The notes beneath the pieces were generated by a model. That model had not been told where the DNA came from. It made no database searches and was given only the letters and a program-made list of their open reading frames with translations. Below, piece by piece: positions 1 through 7,238 of a stretch of DNA of 39,423 bases. The stretch lies in contig DUSO01000179.1 of assembly GCA_012842565.1 (NCBI GenBank), forward strand, positions 1 to 39,423. The letters run 5' to 3'. Position numbers and translations under genes: made by a program. Source of the DNA: Bacillota bacterium. Lineage in GTDB: Bacteria > Bacillota > SHA-98 > Ch115. Numbering within the stretch: position 1 is the stretch's first letter; every line of letters begins with the position of its first letter.

Positions 1-2
1 CG

Positions 3-419
3 CCGCCACCGACCACGCTCCCGGTACGCGGCAACTATTCGACCCGGCTGGAAGGTGGTATTCTTTACATGTTGTATACCAACCGCCGGGTATACCGTCG
101 CGACGAGAATGTCCGGATGATATTCTCAAAGACCAATGTCCAGGCTACGCCTATGACTTTGGAATACAGGACGGGGCAACAGTTCGACATCCTCATAACC
201 CGCGCCGGGGAAGAAGTCTGGCGGTGGTCTCACGGCAAGGTATTCGTCCTGGTAGTCACACAGACAACCCTGGCGCCAGGAGAGTCGCAGGTTTTCAGGG
301 AGTTGTGGACACAGGTGGATAACCAGGGACAGCCGGTGCCGACAGGTCGTTATGTCGTCACGGCATGGAACACATCCACCAATGTAGAGGTGACCGTCGA
401 CATCGAGATAACCGAATGA
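3..419 (+). CDS. BsuPI-domain protein, 5' end cut by window edge
   Basis: The C-terminal part of a protein with a BsuPI-like (intracellular proteinase inhibitor) beta-sandwich domain. The family pattern is clear: TLEYRTGQQFDILI, then EVWRWSHGKVF, then LAPGES and GRYVVTAW. An ATG occurs at 69, but the frame stays open to the window edge and reads a proline-rich stretch (PPPTTLPVRG) into the first strand of the domain. The gene therefore most likely starts outside the window and the domain follows a Pro-rich linker. Proteins of this build in Bacillota are often exported or wall-associated, and the domain does not by itself prove protease inhibition. No clear terminator follows; the next gene has its own promoter. 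Confidence 0.8.
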   Translation, partial: PPPTTLPVRGNYSTRLEGGILYMLYTNRRVYRRDENVRMIFSKTNVQATPMTLEYRTGQQFDILITRAGEEVWRWSHGKVFVLVVTQTTLAPGESQVFRELWTQVDNQGQPVPTGRYVVTAWNTSTNVEVTVDIEITE

Positions 420-489
420 CCAGGCCGGGGTAGCGCGAGGTGCACGACACCGCCACATGGCGCATGAGATTGCTACGGGAAATAGGATA

Positions 490-518
490 TAGACTTGGTC
501 CCCACAGCATTATATAAT
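490..518 (+). promoter_or_regulatory. sigma-A-type promoter of the NifU-like gene
   Basis: A -35 TAGACT (490-495), 17-bp spacer and perfect -10 TATAAT (513-518). Transcription would start near 525, giving a short leader before the TTG start at 569. Confidence 0.65.
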
Positions 519-528
519 CAAGCAAATG

Positions 529-547
529 GAGCCGCTTCGAGCGGCTC
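529..547 (+). other. stem-loop in the 5' leader of the NifU-like gene
   Basis: A perfect 8-bp stem, GAGCCGCT / AGCGGCTC, with a 3-nt loop (TCG), starting about 5 nt after the predicted transcription start and ending 8 nt before the GGAGGT ribosome site. No U-run follows, so it looks like an RNA-stabilising or regulatory leader hairpin rather than a terminator. Confidence 0.6.
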
Positions 548-568
548 AATTCTTGGAGGTGAATCCCG

Positions 569-790
569 TTGCGCGAGAAAGTCGAGGAGGTTCTCAATAA
601 GATCAAAGGCGCCCTCCAGGCCCACGGTGGAGACGTCGAGCTCGTGGATATCCAGGGAGGAGTGGTCAAGGTGAGGCTCACGGGTGCCTGTGTTGGGTGC
701 CCGATGTCACGGCTGACTTTGAAGAATGGTGTCGAGCGCGCCCTCAAGGCCGAGGTCCCGGAGGTAGAGAGCGTCGAGGCAGTCGACTGA
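569..790 (+). CDS. NifU C-terminal-domain protein (Fe-S scaffold/carrier)
   Basis: A 73-residue stand-alone NifU C-terminal (Nfu) domain. The Fe-S binding CxxC is at CVGCP (residues about 41-45), inside the typical TGACVGCPMS context, with the family's early KIKGALQAHGGDVELVDI segment. Nfu proteins carry a labile 4Fe-4S cluster between subunits and hand it to client apoproteins; here the many Fe-S proteins downstream would be plausible clients (inference). The start is TTG at 569, set by GGAGGT at 555-560 with 8-nt spacing. It is monocistronic, with its own promoter and a leader stem-loop. Confidence 0.93.
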   Translation: MREKVEEVLNKIKGALQAHGGDVELVDIQGGVVKVRLTGACVGCPMSRLTLKNGVERALKAEVPEVESVEAVD

Positions 791-1189
791 CCAGTGCAGG
801 CTAGCCCTTAAGGGGTTTGCCAGCTGATGTCCGTCGCAACCTCCGTGTATGGATTAGGTAAAGCTCGTCAAACAAAGAAGGATTTTGCGTTTTCTTGTCG
901 AATGTCAATATAAAGCGGGGGACCTGGAATAGGTCCCTTCCGCCCAAACGGCCGCAACGATGTAGCAACTCTTACCACCGTAGCCGAGACGTCGATCCTG
1001 GAAATACGGTTGTTCCAGGCAACATGTAGCCCTGACGCATAATCGCACCAGACGACGACCGGACTTAAAAATACATTTGATTTCGCTCAGATCAAGGCAG
1101 GACAAGCAGCCAAACCGGATCGGTGCTTTCACCGTCTATAGGTTCGTAGCATTTTTCCCAGTAATCTTCGCAGCATGAGAGGTAGCACT
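791..1189 (+). other. intergenic region, possible long leader of the hydrolase gene
   Basis: About 400 bases with no convincing gene. It holds a 10-bp palindrome CCCTTAAGGG (805-814), a weak promoter candidate TTGCGT-18-TATAAA (885-914) and a hairpin just after it (915-943). If that promoter is used, the hydrolase mRNA would carry a leader of about 260 nt. I could not match this leader to a known riboswitch class. The - strand reading frame at 905-1132 has no ribosome site or recognisable protein pattern. Confidence 0.4.
915..943 (+). other. hairpin GGGACCT / AGGTCCC in the hydrolase leader
   Basis: GGGACCT (919-925), 5-nt loop, AGGTCCC (931-937), extended by GCGG (915-918) pairing with CCGC (940-943) across a 2-nt bulge. 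It follows the TATAAA at 909-914 directly. Function unknown. Confidence 0.45.
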
Positions 1190-1783
1190 ATGGACGAAAA
1201 TACACTAACTATCGTACTACTATTTGCGCTCGTTGTGGCAGTAGCCATGGGACCAGGGGGCATTCCCCAGGGAGTGCCGGGTCCGGCAGGCCCATCTGAT
1301 GAGACCCACCCGGCAGATGGCACTCCCCCTCCTGGTTCCCCTGGTGTACCAGGTCACGATGGAGATGTCACTTCCCCCGAACCAACTCCCCCCTACCCTC
1401 ACCCTCAGATATCAGTCTCTCGGGAGGATAGACTATTGCTTGCGAGCCTCATAAGGGCCGAGGCCGAGGGGGAACCATTCGCCGGCCAGGTGGCCGTGGG
1501 TGCTACCGTCTTGAATAGGGTCAAGAGCCCCGCGTATCCCGATACTGTCCACGAGGTCATCTACCAGGTCGATGGCGGCTACTGGCAATATGAGGTCGTC
1601 CAAAACGGCCGCATCAGCATTCCTCCTGACGAGACATCCCTGGAGGCGGCGGATAGAGCAATAAATGGCGAAGACCCGTCCCTTGGCGCGATAGGCTTTT
1701 ATAACCCCGCCAAGACGACGAACTGGTGGGTGCTGAGCCGTCCGGTCACCATCAGGATAGGAAACCACGCCTTTTATAAGTAG
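1190..1783 (+). CDS. SleB/CwlJ-family cell wall hydrolase, membrane-anchored
   Basis: A 197-residue protein with an N-terminal hydrophobic anchor (residues 5-20), a Pro/Gly-rich collagen-like linker (21-72) and a C-terminal Hydrolase_2 domain (about 75-197) of the SleB/CwlJ spore cortex-lytic family. The domain shows IRAEAEGEP with the likely catalytic Glu91, then GQVAVGATVLNRV, and ends with IGFYNPAK and a NHAFYK tail. These enzymes cleave peptidoglycan (cortex muramic-lactam glycan in spore germination, or vegetative wall). An ATG also occurs at 1175, but the GAGAGGT at 1177-1183 lies between the two, so the ATG at 1190 is the better start. It lacks the N-terminal PG-binding domain of classical SleB, and the anchor suggests action on the outer face of the membrane. 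Confidence 0.88.
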   Translation: MDENTLTIVLLFALVVAVAMGPGGIPQGVPGPAGPSDETHPADGTPPPGSPGVPGHDGDVTSPEPTPPYPHPQISVSREDRLLLASLIRAEAEGEPFAGQVAVGATVLNRVKSPAYPDTVHEVIYQVDGGYWQYEVVQNGRISIPPDETSLEAADRAINGEDPSLGAIGFYNPAKTTNWWVLSRPVTIRIGNHAFYK

Positions 1784-1790
1784 ACGTCCA

Positions 1791-1806
1791 TGCCGCCGCG
1801 GCGGCA
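1791..1806. repeat. perfect 16-bp GC palindrome after the hydrolase gene
   Basis: TGCCGCCGCGGCGGCA is fully self-complementary and starts 7 bases after the hydrolase stop codon. There is no U-run, so it is at best a weak or factor-dependent terminator. Confidence 0.45.
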
Positions 1807-1875
1807 CCATCAGAGGGATGAAAATGGTGGCAGCCTATTTTCCGGGTAGATTCTTTGTTATCGTTAACTGCCCGC

Positions 1876-1914
1876 GACCTCCGCTCATAGGGTCAAGGAC
1901 CTCCGCTTATGGGG
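1876..1914 (+). repeat. 17-bp direct repeat upstream of the TrpR-family gene
   Basis: Two near-identical copies of GACCTCCGCTCATAGGG (1876-1892 and 1898-1914, 15 of 17 bases the same) with a 22-bp period, two helical turns. They lie between the hydrolase and the regulator gene and could be a protein binding site. Confidence 0.4.
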
Positions 1915-2042
1915 CGCGGCGACTGCAGGATGCAGGGTAATTGCCTCTTATGTCGAACAAATTATCAATTATCGATCCTTGCCGGGCCGCGGATCCTGCC
2001 TCCGGGCCATGGATACTGCTTGAAGGAGGAGGTTTAAGGCCA

Positions 2043-2366
2043 GTGCCGTCTACCGAGAAGCTCATGGATGACCGGACGACCCTCTTATTCAAGGCGATAA
2101 TATCCCTTCGCAGCGTTGAGGAATGTTACCGGTTCTTCGAAGACCTGTGCACTGTTGCAGAAATCAAGTCTCTGGCGGAGAGATTTGAAGTGGCCCGGAT
2201 GCTCGATGAGGGTCTTACCTACACCGAGATAGTTAAGAAGACCGGGGCGAGCACAGCCACGATAAGCCGAGTAAAGAGGTTCCTTCACTATGGAGCGGAC
2301 GGCTACAGGATGATACTGGACAGGATGAGGCAAGAAGGGATTCTGCCGCCGAAATCTGCTCCTTGA
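2043..2366 (+). CDS. YerC/YecD-type TrpR-family transcriptional regulator
   Basis: A 107-residue DNA-binding protein of the TrpR superfamily, YerC/YecD branch. The core reads LRSVEECYRFFEDLCT, then LAERFEVARMLDEGLTY, and a helix-turn-helix TEIVKKTGASTATISRVKRFL (about residues 67-87). The open frame extends back to 1941, but GGAGGAGGT at 2024-2032 sits 10 bases before GTG at 2043, which is the best start; an ATG at 2064 is the alternative. TrpR itself senses tryptophan. The YerC branch has been proposed from comparative genomics to control histidine genes in Gram-positive bacteria (HisR). The position directly before hisZ, on the same strand, fits that role. A palindrome in the hisZ promoter region is a candidate target. 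Confidence 0.88.
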   Translation: MPSTEKLMDDRTTLLFKAIISLRSVEECYRFFEDLCTVAEIKSLAERFEVARMLDEGLTYTEIVKKTGASTATISRVKRFLHYGADGYRMILDRMRQEGILPPKSAP

Positions 2367-2416
2367 CAGGCAGAGGCCGAAAGAGTAGTATTGCTGTAAA
2401 CCTTTTGTTTTATTAA

Positions 2417-2430
2417 TTTACCATGGTAAA
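2417..2430. promoter_or_regulatory. 14-bp perfect palindrome, candidate his operator
   Basis: TTTACCATGGTAAA is perfectly symmetric, lies in an AT-rich stretch (2400-2440) and ends 30 bases before the hisZ start codon. Possible -35/-10 boxes (TTGCTG at 2391, TTGTTT at 2405, TAAAGT at 2427) all flank or overlap it, so a bound protein would block RNA polymerase. A TrpR-family regulator gene ends 50 bases upstream. The link between regulator and site is inference. Confidence 0.6.
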
Positions 2431-2460
2431 GTGATAAATCTAAGGGATTGATGTAATATT

Positions 2461-3438
2461 ATGGAATACCTGGCAGAAGGAACATGCTATCTATTACCAC
2501 CTGAATCACAGCGAAAAAGAGAGCTGGAGGCAGCCCTGGCCGGCCTCTTGTCATCCGCCGGGTATCAAGAGGTGGTTTTACCAGTAGTGCAGGCTTATGA
2601 TCCGGACGCTCCCCGCCCCCTCAGGAAGATGATGGATATAGCATATAAGTTCATAGATTACCGCGGGCAAGTCATGGTCCTGAGGCCTGACATGACCGAG
2701 GTAGTGGCCAACCTCGCTTCGCGTGAGCTGAGAGACCTTCCGCGCCCGCTTCGCCTGTTCTACTCCGGCAGTATCTTCAGGGCCAGGCGCCCGGGCCGGG
2801 CAGGCGTGCTCGAATCCTACCAGATGGGTGCCGAGCTGGTCGGTATGCCGGAGCCCGAGGCGGACGTCGAAATACTCTCTATGACCGCTGAGTGCCTGAA
2901 AGCCGCGGGCATATCGGAATTCCAAATACGCCTGGGACATGCCGGCATAATGGAGGCAGTAATGGACTTTGCCGGGATGGAGGAGAAGAAAAAGGCCGAA
3001 CTCAGGGCAGCCCTGACCTCCAGGGACCTGGTCCGGTTAGGACACCTGATCGAATCCCTGGACATTCCAGCCGATTGCAGGAAATTCCTCGAGAAGATTC
3101 TCGAACTTCCCGACGGCCGGGATATCCTTGATACTACCGGGAAGCTGGCAGCTTACGACAGGTCGCAAAGGATGGGCCAGGCCTTGTCCGAGCTCGAAGA
3201 AGTCATCGCCGGCGCTACATCCGGGGGAATCGGGGGTTTCATACAGTTAGATCTTGGTCTCATGAGAGACCTCGAGTACTATACCGGGATAGTGTTCGAA
3301 GTATACACGCCAGGTTGCGGGAGGCCTATCTCGGGCGGCGGAAGATATGATGGACTGCTCAAGATATTGGGGCGTCCTGAGGGAGCAGTAGGTTTTGCCC
3401 TGGACATGGAAGAAGTGCTCAACGCCGGGCAACGATGA
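2461..3438 (+). CDS. hisZ: ATP phosphoribosyltransferase regulatory subunit HisZ
   Basis: A 325-residue protein related to the catalytic core of histidyl-tRNA synthetase, but without the anticodon-binding domain. Class II synthetase-like motifs are present: VMVLRPDMTEVVA (motif 2 area), ESYQMGAELVG, YYTGIVFEVY and GGGRYDGLL near the end. HisZ makes a complex with short-form HisG, giving the first enzyme of histidine synthesis its activity and feedback inhibition by histidine. Its partner hisG follows directly. The start is ATG 2461 with AAGGGA at 2442-2447, a rather long spacing of 13. This is the first gene of the his operon and should be the one most exposed to control at the palindrome at 2417. 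Confidence 0.95.
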   Translation: MEYLAEGTCYLLPPESQRKRELEAALAGLLSSAGYQEVVLPVVQAYDPDAPRPLRKMMDIAYKFIDYRGQVMVLRPDMTEVVANLASRELRDLPRPLRLFYSGSIFRARRPGRAGVLESYQMGAELVGMPEPEADVEILSMTAECLKAAGISEFQIRLGHAGIMEAVMDFAGMEEKKKAELRAALTSRDLVRLGHLIESLDIPADCRKFLEKILELPDGRDILDTTGKLAAYDRSQRMGQALSELEEVIAGATSGGIGGFIQLDLGLMRDLEYYTGIVFEVYTPGCGRPISGGGRYDGLLKILGRPEGAVGFALDMEEVLNAGQR

Positions 3439-3495
3439 CCGGCGCCCGGATGCAAAAGATGGTAACCACGCGAAAGATTGGAGAGCTGTCAATTT

Positions 3496-4221
3496 ATGGA
3501 CGGGTTGCTCACGATTGCCGTCCCCAAAGGACGGCTTTTGACTGACTCCTTGAGGATTTTGGAGCTCGCGGGTTTCCCCTGTTCGATAGATGACGACACC
3601 CGCAAACTCATGTTTGAGTCCGGTGACATCAGGTTCATCCTGACAAGGCCGGGGGATGTGCCGGTCTACGTCGATTATGGTGCTGCAGATGTGGGCATTG
3701 TCGGCAAGGATGTCCTGATGGAGGAAGGACGGGATGTATACGAGCTCTTGGACCTCGGCTTTGGGTTTTGTCGTTTTGTAGTCGCCGCCCCGAGGGCTGC
3801 CGCCAGAGAGGCCTCAATCGCGGTTTCCGGGCCGGGGCGCGCCAGGGGCAGGATCAGGGTCGCGACGAAATTCCCGCGGGTCGCTGAGGCCTTTTTCAAA
3901 GAACGGGGAATCCATGCGGAGATAATACCGCTCCGGGGTGCGACCGAGCTCGCCCCCCAGGCCGGCCTCGCCGAGATCGTAGTGGATATCGTCTCTACAG
4001 GGCGGACTCTCGCTGAGAATGACCTCGTCGTCATATCTGAAATTGGGACTGCAACGGCCCGCCTCATCGCCAACCGGGCGAGTTTCGGCCTCAAGGCAGC
4101 CAGGATCAGGGCGCTGGTAGAAGCTCTGAGAGGCGTCCTCGCAGGAGAGGCTGGTTCTGCAAGACAGGTAGATTCTAAAAGCTCGGCCGGTCCCGGTGGT
4201 GAAGGAGGGGTCCCCAGGTGA
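3496..4221 (+). CDS. hisG: ATP phosphoribosyltransferase catalytic subunit HisG (short form)
   Basis: Catalyses ATP + PRPP to phosphoribosyl-ATP, the committed step of histidine synthesis. The 241-residue short form (HisG-S) lacks the C-terminal histidine-binding domain and needs HisZ. Family motifs: LTIAVPKGRL at the N-terminus, FILTRPGDVPVYVDYGAADVGIVGKD, and the PRPP loop in EIVVDIVSTGRTL. A TTG at 3478 is also in frame, but GGAGAG (3480-3485) places the start at ATG 3496. The last 25-30 residues (SARQVDSKSSAGPGGEGG) are a low-complexity tail beyond the usual end. The stop overlaps the GTG start of the next gene (GTGA), indicating translational coupling. Confidence 0.95.
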   Translation: MDGLLTIAVPKGRLLTDSLRILELAGFPCSIDDDTRKLMFESGDIRFILTRPGDVPVYVDYGAADVGIVGKDVLMEEGRDVYELLDLGFGFCRFVVAAPRAAAREASIAVSGPGRARGRIRVATKFPRVAEAFFKERGIHAEIIPLRGATELAPQAGLAEIVVDIVSTGRTLAENDLVVISEIGTATARLIANRASFGLKAARIRALVEALRGVLAGEAGSARQVDSKSSAGPGGEGGVPR

Positions 4222-6572
4222 TCCCAGAATTGTCGGCAGAGGAATTTCTCGCAAGACGGCGCCATCTCCTCGGACTCCAGGAATCGGTAGCCCGGCGGGT
4301 CATCGAACAGGTCCGTGAACAGGGAGATGAGGCCCTGGCCCGGTTGACATGGGAGTTTGACCGGGTCAGGCTTGATGCTGCGAACCTCGGGGTTACACCC
4401 GGGGAAGTAAAGCAGGCCTACCAGGTGGTTGACCGGCAGTTTATTGAGGCGCTTGAGCACGCCAAGAGAAATGTGCAGGACTTCCACGAGAGGCAGCTTC
4501 AAGGTCCCTGGACATACACTTCCCCGGACGGCGCAAGGCTCGGGCAGGCGCTGGTGCCGGTTGACAGGGTCGGAATATATGTGCCCGGTGGTACGGCGGC
4601 CTACCCATCAACCGTTGTCATGACCGCTATTCCCGCCAAAGTAGCCGGGGTCGGCCAGGTGATCATGTGCACTCCGCCCGGTCCTGACGGCAAGGTAAAT
4701 CCATATACCCTGGTAGCTGCCGACCTGTGCGGCGTGGACAAGGTCTTCAGGCTCGGCGGGGCCCAGGCTATTGCGGCCATGGCATATGGTACCGGGACGA
4801 TCCCCGCGGTCGACAAGATAGTCGGTCCCGGGAACGCCTTTGTGACCGCCGCGAAAAAGCTTGTATTTGGGGATGTTGGAATCGACATGTTAGCAGGCCC
4901 CAGCGAGGTTCTGATCATAGCGGATGATTCTGCGATCCCCGAGTTTGTGGCCGCAGATCTCCTCTCACAGGCTGAACACGATGTTCTGGCGTCCGCCTTA
5001 CTGCTCACTACCTCTCGGGATCTGGCCGGCCGCGTCATAGAAGCGATCGAAGGGCAGATATCATCGCTTCCCAGAAGGGGAATCATCGAGCGCGCTCTTG
5101 GCGGCAACGGTGCCATCGTGCTCGTCCATTCCCTGGACCAGGCGGTCGAGATCGCCAATATGTATGCCCCTGAACATGTCGAGATCATGGTCCGGGATCC
5201 TCACGCCATAAGCGGGAGACTCCGAAGCGCTGGGACCGTCTTTTTGGGCCCTTACAGCCCTGAGCCGGTGGGCGACTATATCGCCGGCCCCAACCACGTG
5301 TTGCCTACCCTGGGGGCGGCAAGGTATCGCGGCGGCCTTGGCACCCAGGATTTCTTGAAGCCCATAAACATAGTGGAATACAGCAAATCCGCGCTCGAGG
5401 CCGTAGCCGAACATGCGATAAGACTGGCCAGGACCGAGGGACTTACGGCACATGCGAATTCGGTAGAAGTACGGCTCACTTTCGGCGCCCCCGACGCCGT
5501 GCCGATAAGCGTGGGGGCAGTGAGCACCGGGCCGACCGGCGCCTGGTCGGGAGACGACGCGACAGGGGGAGCCGTCGAAGCCATACAGAACAGAAAACGC
5601 CTGATCAAGTTAGACGCCAATGAGAGCCCGTATGACATGCCTGGGAACTTGAAGCAGGAGATAGTCGAGGCCCTGGCCCGGTTGCCATTCAACCGCTATC
5701 CCTCGGCGGATGCTGACGAGCTGCGAGAGAGCCTGGCGAGGTTACTGGGCGTCAGGGATGATATGATCGTGGTCGGGGTCGGCTCTGATGAGCTTATTCA
5801 GATCATCATGCTGGCCTTCAGAGAAAAGGTCAAAAAGGTTGTTACCGTCTACCCGAGCTTTTCCATGTATCGTTACATCGCCGGGGTGGTAGGAATTCCC
5901 ATAAAGGAGATTCCCCTTGGTGAGGGATTTTCTTTCGACATGGATACCATCGCAGGAGAACTTTCCCGAGAGGATACCCTGGCCTTTTTCTGTAACCCCA
6001 ACAATCCGACCGGCGGTGTTTATACAGGCGAACTAAAACACATAATCGAGTCCACCCGGGGATTGGTGGTGATCGACGAGGCGTATCATGAATTCTGCGG
6101 AGATACGCTCCTCGACAGGGTGTCGGATCGCGTGATCGTCCTCCGGACGCTATCCAAGGCGTTTGGTCTCGCTGGCCTTCGAATAGGCTATGGGATAATG
6201 CACCCCGACATCGCAAAGCAGGTAAACCGGGCCAAACTGCCCTACAACTGCAGCGCAATCTCGATACTGGTAGCGCAGAAAGTCCTGGAACACCCGGATG
6301 ATGTAAGGCGGGTCGTCAACATGATAACCAGGGAAAGGGAAAGGCTGTACAAAAGGCTGGCCGGCCTTGGAGTGGAGGCATATCCTTCATCCGCAAACTT
6401 CATCCTCTTCCGGCCGCCGGGGCCTGCCCAGGAATTCCATAAGTCACTGCTCGATATGGGCATCGCAGTGCGCAGGTTCGACAGGCCGGTGGAGTACCTG
6501 AGAGTCACCGTGGGACTCCCCGAGGAAAATGACGCATTTATAGAGGCTGTCAGCAAGTTGAGACAGGCATAG
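4218..6572 (+). CDS. hisDC: fused histidinol dehydrogenase - histidinol-phosphate aminotransferase
   Basis: One open frame of 784 residues. Residues 1-420 are a complete HisD: KIVGPGNAF, IDMLAGPSEV, LLSQAEHD (Gln251, His254), YAPEHVE (Glu319, His320), GDYIAGPNH (Asp353, His360) and AHANS (His412). These correspond to the zinc and catalytic residues of the family. Residues 421-455 are a low-complexity Gly/Ala/Thr linker. Residues 456-784 are a HisC of fold-type I: KLDANESP, NPNNPTGG (592-599), IDEAYHEF (Asp620, Tyr623) and RTLSKAFGLAGLRIGYG with PLP-binding Lys646. HisC makes histidinol phosphate and HisD oxidises histidinol to histidine; the phosphatase step lies between them. A start overlapping the hisG stop and no stop between domains support a real fusion. 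A GGGGGAG at 5564-5570 before the HisC part may be a relic of a former ribosome site. Confidence 0.93.
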   Translation: MIPELSAEEFLARRRHLLGLQESVARRVIEQVREQGDEALARLTWEFDRVRLDAANLGVTPGEVKQAYQVVDRQFIEALEHAKRNVQDFHERQLQGPWTYTSPDGARLGQALVPVDRVGIYVPGGTAAYPSTVVMTAIPAKVAGVGQVIMCTPPGPDGKVNPYTLVAADLCGVDKVFRLGGAQAIAAMAYGTGTIPAVDKIVGPGNAFVTAAKKLVFGDVGIDMLAGPSEVLIIADDSAIPEFVAADLLSQAEHDVLASALLLTTSRDLAGRVIEAIEGQISSLPRRGIIERALGGNGAIVLVHSLDQAVEIANMYAPEHVEIMVRDPHAISGRLRSAGTVFLGPYSPEPVGDYIAGPNHVLPTLGAARYRGGLGTQDFLKPINIVEYSKSALEAVAEHAIRLARTEGLTAHANSVEVRLTFGAPDAVPISVGAVSTGPTGAWSGDDATGGAVEAIQNRKRLIKLDANESPYDMPGNLKQEIVEALARLPFNRYPSADADELRESLARLLGVRDDMIVVGVGSDELIQIIMLAFREKVKKVVTVYPSFSMYRYIAGVVGIPIKEIPLGEGFSFDMDTIAGELSREDTLAFFCNPNNPTGGVYTGELKHIIESTRGLVVIDEAYHEFCGDTLLDRVSDRVIVLRTLSKAFGLAGLRIGYGIMHPDIAKQVNRAKLPYNCSAISILVAQKVLEHPDDVRRVVNMITRERERLYKRLAGLGVEAYPSSANFILFRPPGPAQEFHKSLLDMGIAVRRFDRPVEYLRVTVGLPEENDAFIEAVSKLRQA

Positions 6573-6593
6573 CCGGGACGGGAGGCGATACAG

Positions 6594-7223
6594 GTGAGCC
6601 CGAGCTCTCTCTCGAGTCAGGGTAAGGGAACTTCGACCCCCAGGATTGCGTCCATAAACCGCGAAACATCCGAGACACAGGTCAACCTGACGATAAACCT
6701 CGACGGCACAGGTCAGTCTTCTGTCGCTACGGGATCTGGGTTCTTGGACCACATGCTCACCCTGGCCAGCGCCCATGGCTTCTTCGACCTATCGCTGGCG
6801 GCCCAAGGAGATACCCACGTTGACCTTCATCACCTTGTTGAGGACGTAGGGATCTCCATGGGACAGGCTGTGGACCAAGCCCTGGGCGACCGGGCCGGGA
6901 TCAGGAGGTTTGCCAACGTAGCACTCCCTATGGACGAGGCTCTGGTGAGTGCTGCGCTGGACATAAGCGGCCGGAGTTGCCTTGTCTTCAATGTCCCGCT
7001 GGAAAGAGACAAGGTGGGTGAACTCGACACGGAAGTGATCGAGGAGTTTTTCGCAGCCTTTGCCAGGAATGCCCGGGTTACGTTGCACTTTAACCTCCTG
7101 TACGGCCGGAACACCCATCACATTCTGGAAGCGGTGTTCAAGGCATTCGGGAGAGTCCTGGGAGAGGCTGCATCTTTGGACCCGCGACGGGCCGGGGTCC
7201 CCTCGACCAAGGGCATTATCTAG
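6594..7223 (+). CDS. hisB: imidazoleglycerol-phosphate dehydratase
   Basis: A 209-residue HisB, the manganese enzyme that dehydrates imidazoleglycerol phosphate to imidazoleacetol phosphate. Both metal-binding repeats are present: GFLDHML and THVDLHHLVEDVG in the first half, and NTHHILEAVFKA in the second; PMDEAL and DISGRS are further family marks. The usual DDHH reads DLHH here, a change at a position next to the ligands. The start is GTG 6594 with GGGAGG at 6580-6585. The first 18 residues (SPSSLSSQGKGTSTP) are an extra Ser-rich leader. It is monofunctional: no fused histidinol-phosphate phosphatase as in E. coli HisB. Confidence 0.95.
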   Translation: MSPSSLSSQGKGTSTPRIASINRETSETQVNLTINLDGTGQSSVATGSGFLDHMLTLASAHGFFDLSLAAQGDTHVDLHHLVEDVGISMGQAVDQALGDRAGIRRFANVALPMDEALVSAALDISGRSCLVFNVPLERDKVGELDTEVIEEFFAAFARNARVTLHFNLLYGRNTHHILEAVFKAFGRVLGEAASLDPRRAGVPSTKGII

Positions 7224-7238
7224 TGGAGTGGATCGATC

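Noticed and set aside
915-1110. GCGGGGGACC near the start of the hydrolase leader, reminiscent of the c-di-AMP (ydaO) riboswitch
   Set aside because: The other conserved blocks of that class (the early UCGCU-AAU block and the later GGGUGAAUC-type block) could not be found in order, so no riboswitch is called.
3675-4502. 275-codon - strand open frame across hisG and hisD
   Set aside because: It lies antisense to two certain genes and has no recognisable domain; it is a by-product of high GC codon use.
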